Source: UBA6170 sp034429975 (GTDB lineage: Bacteria > Chloroflexota > Anaerolineae > Anaerolineales > Anaerolineaceae). From it: 64,000 nt of DNA. Positions 1 through 8,768 of the stretch are shown here, piece by piece. Numbering within the stretch: the stretch's first letter is position 1; the number at the start of each line of letters is the position of its first letter. The translations under genes were made by a program, and so were the position numbers. The notes under the pieces were generated by a model that was given only the letters and a program-made list of their open reading frames with translations, was not told the origin of the DNA and ran no database searches. The stretch is from positions 97,981-161,980 of the forward strand of contig DAOUFM010000050.1 of assembly GCA_034429975.1 (NCBI GenBank). Reading direction: 5' to 3'.

Positions 1-239
1 GCCTGGGCTAACAACTCAAGATTGACATCGCCGCCGGTGATATCTGCATCGCCACGTAAGAAATCGTAATAGGAAAAGCATTGTTTTCCGGCTCCACAAC
101 CTACATCCAGAATTTTCATCCCTTTTTGTAATTTGATCAGATCTAACATCCATTCATCAATATTTTTAGCGCCATATTGAGAGTGGATATCTATTCGTTT
201 TAATAAATCGTTTGTTGTTTCCCGATAATCGATTTTCAT
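1..239 (-). CDS. SAM-dependent methyltransferase, N-terminal part (runs off left edge)
   Basis: The reading frame starts at an ATG at 239, preceded by GGAGAGAA as ribosome binding site, and stays open to base 1, so about 79 codons are visible. Residues around 43-51 read ILDVGCGAG, the glycine-rich motif I that binds S-adenosylmethionine in class I methyltransferases, with an acidic residue (GGDV) about 20 residues later as expected for motif II. The substrate cannot be judged from this fragment. It follows hypE on the same strand but has its own good promoter, so it is probably not part of the hydrogenase operon. Confidence 0.75.
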   Translation of the reverse strand, partial: MKIDYRETTNDLLKRIDIHSQYGAKNIDEWMLDLIKLQKGMKILDVGCGAGKQCFSYYDFLRGDADITGGDVNLELLAQ

Positions 240-268
240 TTCTCTCCAGTGATTATTAATTTTTCGTA

Positions 269-296
269 AGTATAAAAGAGATCATTCTTGTGTCAA
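269..296 (-). promoter_or_regulatory. Predicted sigma-70 type promoter for the methyltransferase gene
   Basis: On the minus strand TTGACA (296-291) and TATACT (274-269) are separated by 16 bases, about 30 bases before the ATG at 239. The match is close to consensus and suggests that transcription restarts after hypE. Confidence 0.6.
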
Positions 297-311
297 GAAA
301 TCAATTCTTGA
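293..311. repeat. Short inverted repeat between hypE and the methyltransferase promoter
   Basis: TCAAGAA (293-299) and TTCTTGA (305-311) form a perfect 7-bp inverted repeat with a 5-base loop. One arm overlaps the -35 element of the methyltransferase promoter. No T-run follows on the minus strand, so it is not a classical intrinsic terminator; an operator or weak hairpin at the end of the hyp operon is possible. Confidence 0.35.
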
Positions 312-319
312 ACAATATT

Positions 320-1393
320 TTAGCATATCCTGGGAAGCATTTCGCCAGCCATCATTTCCAACATTCTAGTCGTTCCAAAAATGGTCTGTAAAACCACATG
401 ACCAGGATGGTTTGAAACTACATCTCCTATATAAGCTGTTTTTCCGCCGTATTGATTTTGCTGCATTATTTCAATCGCTTTTTCTTTGAATTCATGCGGG
501 AGGATCACGATCACTTTCCCCTCATTTGCGACGTATAAAGGATCAAAGCCGAGCATTTCACATGCATTTTGAACGACCGGTTTGACTGGGATTAATTCTT
601 CTTTTATTAGCATGCCAACCGAGCTTTGTTTTGCAATTTCATTCAAGGTGGTCGCTAATCCTCCACGCGTTGGATCTCGAAGAACATGGATATTGGGGAT
701 TTTATTGACCAGAGATTGTATTAAGTGATTTAGTGGGGCGACATCGGATTTAAGGTCTGTTTGAAACCCTAAATCACCTCTGGCAGAAAGGACAGCTATA
801 CCATGGTCGCCAATATCACCAGAGATTAATATCGCATCTCCTGGTTGTGCCATTTCACCACCAATTTTTTTATGGTCTGATAGCCAGCCAACACCGGTAG
901 TTGAGATGAATATTTTGTCTCCCTTTCCTTTCTCAACAACTTTGGTGTCGCCGGCAATTATAGCAACATTGGCTTCTTCGGCTGCTTTCTGCATGGAGTT
1001 AACAATAATTTCAAGTTCTTTTATGGGTAATCCTTCTTCTAAAATAAAGCTGGCTGTTAGATAGAGTGGAGTGGAACCTGACATGCTCATGTCGTTAACA
1101 GTCCCACACACCGCTAATTTTCCAATATCTCCGCCAGGAAAGAAGATAGGAGAAATGATGTGGCTGTCCGTGCTGATCGATAATCGGCCTTTTGTTAACG
1201 TTTCTGGAAGCGGTGCATTTGCAAAATCATTACCAGCATCAATCATTGGATTAGAAAAAGCAGATTTAAAAACATGCTTGATCAGGTTATGAGTCATCAG
1301 GCCGCCACTGCCATGACCTAAAACGATCGTATCATGATGACTTAATGGTGCCGGGCAAACCGGCCCTTCGAAAATGGAAATATTATCATCCAT
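320..1393 (-). CDS. hypE: HypE, carbamoyl dehydratase of [NiFe] hydrogenase cofactor assembly
   Basis: The 357-residue product has the normal HypE length. It contains the N-terminal LGHGSGG motif and the AIR-synthase/PurM-type ATP-binding fold (for example AIIAGDTKVV near 144-153). It ends in PRIC, the conserved C-terminal cysteine that HypF carbamoylates and HypE then dehydrates to a thiocyanate, source of the active-site cyanide ligands. The ATG directly follows the hypD stop (TAAATG), indicating translational coupling. It is the last gene of the hypABFCDE series. Identification is secure. Confidence 0.96.
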   Translation of the reverse strand: MDDNISIFEGPVCPAPLSHHDTIVLGHGSGGLMTHNLIKHVFKSAFSNPMIDAGNDFANAPLPETLTKGRLSISTDSHIISPIFFPGGDIGKLAVCGTVNDMSMSGSTPLYLTASFILEEGLPIKELEIIVNSMQKAAEEANVAIIAGDTKVVEKGKGDKIFISTTGVGWLSDHKKIGGEMAQPGDAILISGDIGDHGIAVLSARGDLGFQTDLKSDVAPLNHLIQSLVNKIPNIHVLRDPTRGGLATTLNEIAKQSSVGMLIKEELIPVKPVVQNACEMLGFDPLYVANEGKVIVILPHEFKEKAIEIMQQNQYGGKTAYIGDVVSNHPGHVVLQTIFGTTRMLEMMAGEMLPRIC

Positions 1394-2512
1394 TTACAGT
1401 CCTTCTTTTGAAAATCCGATAGTTGAATAGCGATAATAAGCATTACAGGCGCCTTCTGAGCTTACCATAGGGGCTCCCAAAGGATTGTTGGGAGTACATA
1501 AGGAGCCGAAAGCTGGGCAATCTATTGGTTTTTTTAATCCTTGCAGAATCTCACCGGCAATGCAAATTTCATGTTCGCGGGTTTGAATATGATCTACTTG
1601 AAAACGATTTTCTGCATCATAAAATTCAAAATCTTCCCGTAAAGATAAACCACTCATTGGTATCCTTCCAATTCCACGCCAATTACGGTCAAAAGGTTCA
1701 AAAACCTGGTGGATGATTTTCTGAGCGATCTGATTTCCTTTTTCTGTCACTGCCCGGGAGTAGGCATTTTCAACAAAGTATTGAGAATTTTCAAGCTGGC
1801 GGACGGAAAAAAGGATTCCCTGTAACAAATCCAATGGTTCAAAACCAGTTACCACGATCGGAATTTTGTATTTTTCAGCGATGGGATGATATTCCCAATA
1901 GCCCATCACTGCGCAAACATGACCGGCAGCCAGAAAAGCCTGGACGCGATTATGTGGAGAACTGAGAATGGCGTGCATAGCTGGCGGTACACATACTTGT
2001 GATACAAGGATCGAGTAATTGGTGACACCTAAAGCTTTTGCTTGTAAAACACTGGATGCATTCGAAGGAACTGTGGTTTCGAATCCGATGGCGAAAAAAA
2101 CTACTTCTTTATCCGGATTCTCCTGAGCGATTCTTACAGCATCCAGAGGCGAATATACAACCCGCACCTGAGCGCCATTTGCTTTTAATGCAAATAAATC
2201 CGTATCAGATCCTGGAACCCGGAGCATGTCCCCGAATGAACAGAAAATGACATTCGGTAGACTGGCAATGGCGTGCGCCCGGTCAATTTGGTCCAAAGGT
2301 GTGACACAAACCGGGCAACCAGGCCCATGAACCAATTCAATTTCAGGAGGGAGCAATTGGTCAAGCCCATATTGCATGATTGCATGCGTCTGACCACCGC
2401 ATATTTCCATAAGAACCCATTTTTGGCTTGTAATTCTTTTAATTTCATCTACAATCCCCAAAACAATTTTTGAATTGCGAAAAGATTTCGAAAAATCAGT
2501 TATTTTAGTCAT
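1394..2512 (-). CDS. hypD: HypD, Fe-S scaffold for Fe(CN)2CO assembly
   Basis: At 372 residues the product has the usual HypD size. It shows the conserved motifs MEICGGQTH (near 35-43) and GPGCPVCVTP (near 63-72), carrying the cysteines that hold the iron with HypC, plus a cysteine-rich C-terminal region for the [4Fe-4S] cluster. With HypC it forms the platform on which cyanide and CO are put on the iron atom. The start overlaps the end of hypC by 8 bases and the stop abuts hypE, so the three are translated as a coupled set. Confidence 0.96.
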   Translation of the reverse strand: MTKITDFSKSFRNSKIVLGIVDEIKRITSQKWVLMEICGGQTHAIMQYGLDQLLPPEIELVHGPGCPVCVTPLDQIDRAHAIASLPNVIFCSFGDMLRVPGSDTDLFALKANGAQVRVVYSPLDAVRIAQENPDKEVVFFAIGFETTVPSNASSVLQAKALGVTNYSILVSQVCVPPAMHAILSSPHNRVQAFLAAGHVCAVMGYWEYHPIAEKYKIPIVVTGFEPLDLLQGILFSVRQLENSQYFVENAYSRAVTEKGNQIAQKIIHQVFEPFDRNWRGIGRIPMSGLSLREDFEFYDAENRFQVDHIQTREHEICIAGEILQGLKKPIDCPAFGSLCTPNNPLGAPMVSSEGACNAYYRYSTIGFSKEGL

Positions 2513-2756
2513 GGGTATTTAATTCTTCATTCAGGTCTGTAATTTCCTGCAGGAGAGACAAAGTCTCATGAGCTTCTTCTTCACTCAGAATATTGAGTGC
2601 AAACCCTGCATGAATGATGGTATAGTCACCTACTTTCGCTTCCGGAATGGCTTCAATACAGGCTGATCGGATCACTCCGCCAAAATCGATTTTCGCCATT
2701 CTCATACCGACAGAATTTTCAATTTCAATTATTTTTCCTGGAATTCCCAGACACAT
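2505..2756 (-). CDS. hypC: HypC, hydrogenase maturation chaperone
   Basis: This 83-residue protein begins MCLGIPGKI, the HypC/HybG/HupF signature in which Cys2 (after Met removal) coordinates the iron with HypD and delivers it to the apo-large subunit. A GAGGT ribosome binding site precedes the ATG. It lies between hypF (12-base gap) and hypD (8-base overlap). Only one hypC-type gene is present, matching the single large-subunit gene in the window. Confidence 0.95.
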   Translation of the reverse strand: MCLGIPGKIIEIENSVGMRMAKIDFGGVIRSACIEAIPEAKVGDYTIIHAGFALNILSEEEAHETLSLLQEITDLNEELNTHD

Positions 2757-2768
2757 TTTGACCTCAAT

Positions 2769-5057
2769 CTAAAAATGATTTGCAAATTTTGAAGCAATGA
2801 AAGCTTGCCCTAAAGAAATCCCACCATCATTAGTGGGAACATTTTTATGGATAAAAACACTGAAATGAGCTTTTTTCAATCGCTGAATCATGTTTTCCAA
2901 TAATACCTTGTTTTGCCAAACACCACCACTCAGGGTAACAGTGTTGATATTGTGCTCTTTCCTGATTTTTGCGCAAATTTCTTCAGAGATTTGAACGATA
3001 CTGTTATGAAATCCGGCAGCAATTTTTGAGACTGGAACAGCTTTGTAAATATCCGCAATTATCGCCGGAAATAAACCACTCAGATCAATGAGATTATCAT
3101 TTAAGAAAACTGGATAAATCTTCGTTTCATCCGGATCGACCAATGCTTCCATCTCGATGGCTGCCTGCCCTTCATAACTCACCCGGTGACGGATTCCAAT
3201 CAGTGAGGAAACTGCATCAAATAAGCGCCCCATGCTGGAAGTTTTAGGCGTATTAATTTGTTTATTCAACTGGATATCCAAAACTGTGCGCTCTTCCATG
3301 CAAAGCGCCTGAACAGCAGGAATAGAAGTATCCCAATCCAAATTATATTCTCGCAAATAAGACAAAGCCATTCTGGCGGGTATCCGGATTGAAATATCTC
3401 CCCCTGGAAGGGGTGTATAACGCAGGTGGTAGGATCGTGAATAATGGCTGTAATTACCAACTAGAACCTCGCCACCCCAAATCGCTTGATCTGTTCCGAA
3501 GCCCGTGCCATCATAACAAAGACCGATAACTTCACCTTCTTCGGTCCAATGATTTTCGGCTAAACATGCTGCTAAATGAGCATGATGGTGTTGAATCTGG
3601 ATATTAGGAATTTTCTCTTTCTCTGAACGCTGGTTTGCATATCGGCTGGCTAAATAATCGGGATGCAGGTCGCTGGCGATAAGTTGAGGCTTTATTCGAA
3701 ATAATTTTTGATAATGATCAATCGCTTCGGTAAATGAATTAAGGGTTTCTAAATTCTCCAAATCTCCGATATGATGGCTGAGAAAGGCATAGTTATCACG
3801 TGTTAAACAAAATGTGTTTTTTAATTCAGCACCAGTTGCCAAAATCTGGGGCAGTTTATGCTTTAAAACAATTGGATTGGGAGCAAAACCACGAGCTCTG
3901 CGGATTGGGTAGTAGTTTCCCTGGATGACTCTGAGAACAGAATCATCCACGCGCATGTGTATTTCCCGATTGTGAACAAGAAACCCATCTGCAATATTTT
4001 CCAGGTGTTGACGGGCTTCCTGATCTTTGTAAGCGATCGGTTCATCACTGATATTGGCACTGGTCATCACCCAGATATCGGGGTTATTTTCTGAGGGTTC
4101 TAATAATAAGTAGTGTAACGGGGTATAAGGCAACATAAAACCCAGGCAATTCTGTTGAGGAGCCAATAAAGGTGAAAGATCACTCCTTTTCCTGCTTTTC
4201 AACAAAACGATGGGTTTTTCCCTGGATTCCAGTAAATCTATTTCAACTGGAGAAATGGAACAATATTCTCGAATCTTTTCGATGGAAAAAGCCATTAAGG
4301 CAAAAGGTTTTTCAGAGCGCTTTTTCCTTGCGCGCAGGTTCTCAACAGCGGTGAAGTTTTTGGCATCACAAGCAAGATGATACCCTCCCAAACCTTTAAC
4401 GGCGATGATTTTTCCTTCTTCCACCAGTTGTTGAGACTTTATAATGGCTTCATCTCCACTGGCAATGATTTGATTCCCAACTATCAAAGCAACTTGCGGT
4501 CCACAATTTGGGCAAGCGGTTGGTTGAGCGTGGTATCTTCGATTTAGGGGATCATCATACTCAGCCTGACATTCTTCGCATAATTTGAAGGTTGCCATGG
4601 TTGTCTTTGGACGATCATACGGAATGTCCCTTATGATGGTAAAACGCGGACCACAATTGGTGCAATTAATAAAAGGATACCGAAAGCGACGATCTTGTGG
4701 ATCAAATAATTCTTTTAAACAATCCTCACAAATACTGTAATCGGGTGAGATTGGAATAAATTCTCCCTCCTCCGCCTGACTGGAAATAATCCTAAAATCC
4801 TGGTAACCATTTGCTGCGATCTCATCGATTTTTATCTCATCAATGCGACTTAAAGATGGGGGTTTATTCCTCAACATTGATAGGAATTGGTTAATATTGT
4901 TTGCAGATCCATTAATTTCAATTTCGACGCCACTCGAAGAATTTCTTACCCAGCCGGTTAAGTGGTAATTGATAGCCAGCGAATAAACAAACGGTCGAAA
5001 GCCTACTCCCTGAACAATACCTTGAATATGGATTTTTTTGGCTATTATTTCATGCAT
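2769..5057 (-). CDS. hypF: HypF, carbamoyltransferase of [NiFe] hydrogenase maturation
   Basis: At 762 residues this is full-length HypF with all domains in order: an acylphosphatase-like domain (IQGIVQGVGFRPFVY near 11-25), two Zn-finger units with paired cysteines (CEDC, CTNC, CEEC, CPNC, about 109-185), a YrdC-like carbamoyl-AMP-forming domain (about 200-385), and a Kae1-like carbamoyltransferase domain with HHHAHLAA near 495 and LSGGVWQN near 720. It converts carbamoyl phosphate and ATP into carbamoyl-adenylate and passes the carbamoyl group to the HypE C-terminal cysteine. The ATG overlaps the hypB stop by 8 bases. hypF sits between hypB and hypC rather than at an operon end. Confidence 0.96.
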   Translation of the reverse strand: MHEIIAKKIHIQGIVQGVGFRPFVYSLAINYHLTGWVRNSSSGVEIEINGSANNINQFLSMLRNKPPSLSRIDEIKIDEIAANGYQDFRIISSQAEEGEFIPISPDYSICEDCLKELFDPQDRRFRYPFINCTNCGPRFTIIRDIPYDRPKTTMATFKLCEECQAEYDDPLNRRYHAQPTACPNCGPQVALIVGNQIIASGDEAIIKSQQLVEEGKIIAVKGLGGYHLACDAKNFTAVENLRARKKRSEKPFALMAFSIEKIREYCSISPVEIDLLESREKPIVLLKSRKRSDLSPLLAPQQNCLGFMLPYTPLHYLLLEPSENNPDIWVMTSANISDEPIAYKDQEARQHLENIADGFLVHNREIHMRVDDSVLRVIQGNYYPIRRARGFAPNPIVLKHKLPQILATGAELKNTFCLTRDNYAFLSHHIGDLENLETLNSFTEAIDHYQKLFRIKPQLIASDLHPDYLASRYANQRSEKEKIPNIQIQHHHAHLAACLAENHWTEEGEVIGLCYDGTGFGTDQAIWGGEVLVGNYSHYSRSYHLRYTPLPGGDISIRIPARMALSYLREYNLDWDTSIPAVQALCMEERTVLDIQLNKQINTPKTSSMGRLFDAVSSLIGIRHRVSYEGQAAIEMEALVDPDETKIYPVFLNDNLIDLSGLFPAIIADIYKAVPVSKIAAGFHNSIVQISEEICAKIRKEHNINTVTLSGGVWQNKVLLENMIQRLKKAHFSVFIHKNVPTNDGGISLGQAFIASKFANHF

Positions 5058-5730
5058 TTAGTTGATTTTTAAATTTTACAACCTGATCTGCCACCCAATC
5101 AACCCATTGTTCAATGCCTTCGTCTGTTTTGCAAGAAATAGAAAAGGTTGTTAAACCCGGATTTAAGATTTCTACACCTTGCTGGAAATAATCCATCCGA
5201 AAATCAATATAAGGGAGGAGGTCAATTTTATTAATAAGTAGCACATCAATTCCACGGTAAATATTGGTATATTTGTAAGGTTTATCATCCCCTTCAGGAA
5301 TACTGGAAATAACGACATTCGCATGCGTTCCGATTTTGAATCCTGCCGGGCAGATTAAATTTCCAACATTTTCCACGATTATCAAATCCAGGTTTTCATA
5401 ATCCAGGTGTTTAAGCGCTCGATCAATCATAACTGCGTCCAGATGGCATTGTCCGCCGGTATTGATTTGAACTGCAGGTAAGCCCAATGCCGTCACTTTA
5501 TCAGAATCGATTGTGACCGGGGCAGTATCCCCTTCAATTATGCCCATTCTTATTTTAGATGAGAGTTGCTCGATCGTTTTTAGAATAACACTTGTTTTTC
5601 CAGCCCCTGGTGAGGCCATCATGTTAATAGCAAATACCCCAGCTTTTGTAAGCTGATCTTGAATTTGGTATGCCAGTTGGTCATTTGCCTCAAATATTTT
5701 TTCAACAACCTGAACTTTTTGTGTTGTCAT
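5050..5730 (-). CDS. hypB: HypB, GTPase for nickel insertion
   Basis: The start is placed at the ATG at 5730, one base after the hypA stop, with AAAGGA as ribosome binding site inside the hypA end; the longer in-frame extension would lie inside hypA. The product of about 226 residues has a P-loop (SPGAGKTS), a switch region (GDTAPVTIDSD), NKIDLL for guanine recognition, and the Cys/His pair (GGQCHLD) that binds metal at the G-domain dimer interface. It lacks both the N-terminal CxxCGC nickel site and the His-rich stretch of some HypB proteins, so it probably relies on HypA for nickel delivery. Confidence 0.94.
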   Translation of the reverse strand: MTTQKVQVVEKIFEANDQLAYQIQDQLTKAGVFAINMMASPGAGKTSVILKTIEQLSSKIRMGIIEGDTAPVTIDSDKVTALGLPAVQINTGGQCHLDAVMIDRALKHLDYENLDLIIVENVGNLICPAGFKIGTHANVVISSIPEGDDKPYKYTNIYRGIDVLLINKIDLLPYIDFRMDYFQQGVEILNPGLTTFSISCKTDEGIEQWVDWVADQVVKFKNQLNA

Positions 5731-5731
5731 C

Positions 5732-6079
5732 TTATGTCCTTTCGATTTCAATACTTTCAAGGTAAAAATCATCACCCGTTTGAACTTTTACCTGAAACGA
5801 ACCACAATTAGGGCAAGGAATTAGCTCGCCAGGTAAATCATAGGTTTGATTACAAGCCAGACAGAGCATGCTGGCTGAAATACGTTTAAAATGTAATTTT
5901 GAATTTTCACAGATCGTTCCTTTCGAGATCATATCCCAATAGAAACTTACACTTTCATCTACAATACTGGATAAATTACCTATAACAAGGAAAATATCGG
6001 TAACTTTTTTTGCATTGGCTAATAAAGCGTGCTTTTCTGCAATTTTTAAAACACTTTCTGTAACAGCTAATTCATGCAT
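5732..6079 (-). CDS. hypA: HypA, nickel metallochaperone
   Basis: The 115-residue protein starts MHELAVTES, where His2 and Glu3 belong to the nickel site, and carries the zinc-binding pairs CLAC and CPNC (about residues 73-92). Size and layout are typical. HypA passes nickel with HypB to the large subunit after Fe(CN)2CO insertion. It opens the hypABFCDE run; no strong ribosome binding site is seen before its ATG. Identification is firm. Confidence 0.95.
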   Translation of the reverse strand: MHELAVTESVLKIAEKHALLANAKKVTDIFLVIGNLSSIVDESVSFYWDMISKGTICENSKLHFKRISASMLCLACNQTYDLPGELIPCPNCGSFQVKVQTGDDFYLESIEIERT

Positions 6080-6129
6080 TTATTTATCTATGGTTTATCT
6101 GAATTGTGGGCGATAAACTAAATGGTTAT

Positions 6130-6600
6130 TTATTTTTGCATCAGTAAATCAATTAATTTCAATCTCATCGTAAGCATTCGGGTTGCAATCACGTTCGACA
6201 ACCTTTTCATAATCACATAGCCCAATAGTTTATCTTTTTCACACAATTCATAGAGAGCCTTCCCTGTAAAATAGATCAGGTTACTATTTTGGAGGGCTTT
6301 AATTGTCGTTATTCGATGTCTGGCAACAGGTGTGAGACTATCCCAACCAACAATATCCAAAGGTTCTGCGTTGTAAGTTTTTATCTGCCCATAGCCTGGA
6401 ATGTAAATCTCAATTCCTAATGAGCCTTCGGAGACAATATAGAATAAGTTGTCGTTGTCTCCTTCTTTATACAGGAATTCACCTTCTGATAAAAAACGAA
6501 GCCCTGAGATTTTCTCCAACTCCATTATTTGATCTGAAGTTAAATCCATCAGCCAGGGGATACTTTGCAATATAGTTCGTAAATTGGCTTTATCGTTCAT
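6130..6600 (-). CDS. Stand-alone cyclic-nucleotide-binding (CRP/FNR-like sensor) domain protein without DNA-binding domain
   Basis: The 156-residue product resembles the CRP/FNR beta-barrel sensor domain: EGEFLYKEGDNDNLFYIVSEGSLGI (about 37-61 in total) is the typical strand-turn pattern, followed by helices at the C-terminus. The protein ends after the C helix and has no helix-turn-helix. The phosphate-binding arginine of cAMP binders is not evident, so the ligand is unknown. It lies between the maturation protease and hypA, with 180 bases upstream and 50 downstream. It may sense a small effector and act on the hydrogenase or its maturation by protein contact; this is inference. Confidence 0.7.
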   Translation of the reverse strand: MNDKANLRTILQSIPWLMDLTSDQIMELEKISGLRFLSEGEFLYKEGDNDNLFYIVSEGSLGIEIYIPGYGQIKTYNAEPLDIVGWDSLTPVARHRITTIKALQNSNLIYFTGKALYELCEKDKLLGYVIMKRLSNVIATRMLTMRLKLIDLLMQK

Positions 6601-6780
6601 CAGGCTACCTGTTTTTTAAAGAAAAAGTTGTCTATCATTTTTATCATTGAAGCTATAAATAAATAAGTGGAAAAACTCATTGAACAATCCGTAAATTGTC
6701 ATCAAGTAAATGCAAATTTATTTTTGGCTAGTTTTTGAATTTTAACGAACGGGGGTTTTATTTGGTCTTGCTTCGCGTTA

Positions 6781-7326
6781 TTATGCGTTCAGTATCCATT
6801 TCGTAATTAAATCAATTGCTTCTTGCGCTAAGGCATTCGTTTTTGGGGATAAATTATTTTCAAATCCAAATTGATATCCTCTTACCGATACAAGGATAGA
6901 TGCAGGATATTTGTTAAAAGCAGTTGCCAGAATTGACAGTATCGTTTGCGGGGTCATATGGTGAGTAAGAGGAGAGTTCTGAAACTTGGCTTCCAACTTT
7001 TGAATATTGAGATCATTTACCAATGCCCCTGTATGAGCATCAACAAAACAAATTCTGGTATATGCAACCAATTCAGATGTTATCTCAGGTAACAATTGCA
7101 AACTGAAAAAGAAATGAAGTGTTTCGTTATTTTGGATCAATTCCTCTTCGATAGGATCTGCGATATCAATGAAAAAATTGTCAGCCACCCCTCGTAGAAT
7201 ATGCCAGGCAACTCCATCATCTTCGCGATCAGGGTTGCCATAACCGATTATTAATGTTTTTGGCTTATTTTTCAAAGCGTGTTCAATTTGAACACGCTTT
7301 GAAGTATTCTCGGAATTATTACTCAT
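6781..7326 (-). CDS. Hydrogenase maturation endopeptidase (HycI/HoxW family)
   Basis: The 181-residue product has the family opening IIGYGNPDREDDGVA (near residues 25-39), an acidic residue in FVDAHTG (near 94-100) and a histidine in LTHHMTP (near 119-125). These are the three nickel-sensing positions of this protease family. It would remove the C-terminal tail of the large subunit encoded just upstream once nickel is in place. The start is 4 bases from the hoxH stop with no clear ribosome binding site, so translation is probably coupled. The residues between the motifs are divergent, so the family call rests on the motifs and the position. Confidence 0.88.
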   Translation of the reverse strand: MSNNSENTSKRVQIEHALKNKPKTLIIGYGNPDREDDGVAWHILRGVADNFFIDIADPIEEELIQNNETLHFFFSLQLLPEITSELVAYTRICFVDAHTGALVNDLNIQKLEAKFQNSPLTHHMTPQTILSILATAFNKYPASILVSVRGYQFGFENNLSPKTNALAQEAIDLITKWILNA

Positions 7327-7329
7327 TCA

Positions 7330-8760
7330 TTAATCACGTCGTAATGTTTTGATCGTGTTCCCCGTGGCATCCAGCACATCAATTATGATTGGCATTTGCC
7401 CAATGGCATGGGTTGAACAGGAAAGACAGGGGTCATGTGCCCGGACGGCCGCTTCAACCCGGTTTAACAATCCTTCATGAATTTCAGGACCTTTTACATA
7501 AGTTTTTGCGACCATATCCACTGCTGTGCTCATCGCATAATTATTATGACCGGTAGAAACAATTAAATTAAGTTTCTTGATTTGACCATTTTCATTTGCC
7601 CAGTAATGATGCAACAGCGTACCTCTGGGGGCTTCTATAACACCGACACCTTCACCTTGGAAATTATGACGAGTGTTAATTATGTCAGTGGATAAAATAT
7701 CGGGGTCATCTAACAAAACTTGAACTCTTTCAACTGCAAATAAAGTTTCGATTAATCTGGCATAGTGATAATACAATGTATTTTCAACAGGTTTACCGGT
7801 ATTGATTTGTTTATAAATTTTAAATTCTTCATTTGCTAAAGGAGTATTAATCTTTTCAGCAATATTCAAACGCCCTAATGGTCCTACTCGATAAACCCCG
7901 CCAGGCCAACCCAATTTCTTATAAAATGGAAATTTTAAATACGACCAATTCTCAACATGTTCCCCAATAAACTCCAGATAATCTGAAGCCGGAAAACGCT
8001 CTAACTGATCTCCATTTTTGTCTACTAACCTTAAATTCCCGTCGTAAAGTTCCAGAGCGTTATCTTCGGTAATAAGGCCAAAATATCCAGTTGAAAAAAC
8101 AGCGAATTTCTGAATATCCTCCAGGTTCTTTACAGCCCAATCTTTCATGATACTGAGTCCTAATTGGGTTGTTTCGATCGCCTGGTCCAACCCGGAAAGG
8201 ATTAAATCTCTTTCAGACTGGTTTAATGCTTTGTTGACGCCACCTGGCACTGCAAAAACTGGGTGGACACGTCTACCACCCAAAATGCGGATAATTTCTT
8301 GCCCATATTTTCGTAACTGAACCGCCTTAACGGTGATTTCAGGGGCATTTTGGACCAGTCCGACAACATTACGGGTGGCTGGGTCAGCATCAAAACCTAA
8401 TAACAAATCCGGACCTGCCAGTTCAAAGAAATGCATTCCATGAGATTGAATGATTTGACCCATGTGCATTAATTCACGTAATAATGATGCTGGGCGAGGT
8501 GGGGGGGCACCCAGGACAGCATCACCTGCTTTGGCTGCAGCCAAATGGTGACTGACCGGGCAAATGCCGCAAATTCTTGGAGTGATTAGCGGCATTTCAA
8601 ATACCATTCTGCCTTCACAAAATTTTTCAAAACCACGGAATTCATTGACATGCAGGTAGGCATGATCCACTTCTTGATTGTCATTTTTCATGTGGATAGT
8701 GATTTTTGCGTGTCCCTCAATGCGAGTTACTGGTTCAATTGTTATTTTTTGTGCGACCAT
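7330..8760 (-). CDS. hoxH: [NiFe] hydrogenase large (catalytic) subunit, group 3 HoxH-like
   Basis: The start is the ATG at 8760, with AGGAG six bases upstream; a longer TTG form would overlap the small-subunit gene. The product has 476 residues. It begins with the large-subunit signature EPVTRIEGH, has RICGICPVSHH (L1 motif, two nickel-bridging cysteines) near 60-70, and DPCLSCSTH (L2 motif, the other two cysteines) near the end. A 25-residue tail follows the L2 histidine and should be cut off by the adjacent protease. Length and motifs fit cytoplasmic, NAD(P)-linked HoxH-type enzymes rather than membrane-bound uptake enzymes. Confidence 0.95.
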   Translation of the reverse strand: MVAQKITIEPVTRIEGHAKITIHMKNDNQEVDHAYLHVNEFRGFEKFCEGRMVFEMPLITPRICGICPVSHHLAAAKAGDAVLGAPPPRPASLLRELMHMGQIIQSHGMHFFELAGPDLLLGFDADPATRNVVGLVQNAPEITVKAVQLRKYGQEIIRILGGRRVHPVFAVPGGVNKALNQSERDLILSGLDQAIETTQLGLSIMKDWAVKNLEDIQKFAVFSTGYFGLITEDNALELYDGNLRLVDKNGDQLERFPASDYLEFIGEHVENWSYLKFPFYKKLGWPGGVYRVGPLGRLNIAEKINTPLANEEFKIYKQINTGKPVENTLYYHYARLIETLFAVERVQVLLDDPDILSTDIINTRHNFQGEGVGVIEAPRGTLLHHYWANENGQIKKLNLIVSTGHNNYAMSTAVDMVAKTYVKGPEIHEGLLNRVEAAVRAHDPCLSCSTHAIGQMPIIIDVLDATGNTIKTLRRD

Positions 8761-8768
8761 TTTATCTC

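Noticed and set aside
5731..5775. Longer start for HypB
   Set aside because: It would overlap hypA by about 40 bases without a ribosome binding site, whereas ATG 5730 has one directly after hypA.
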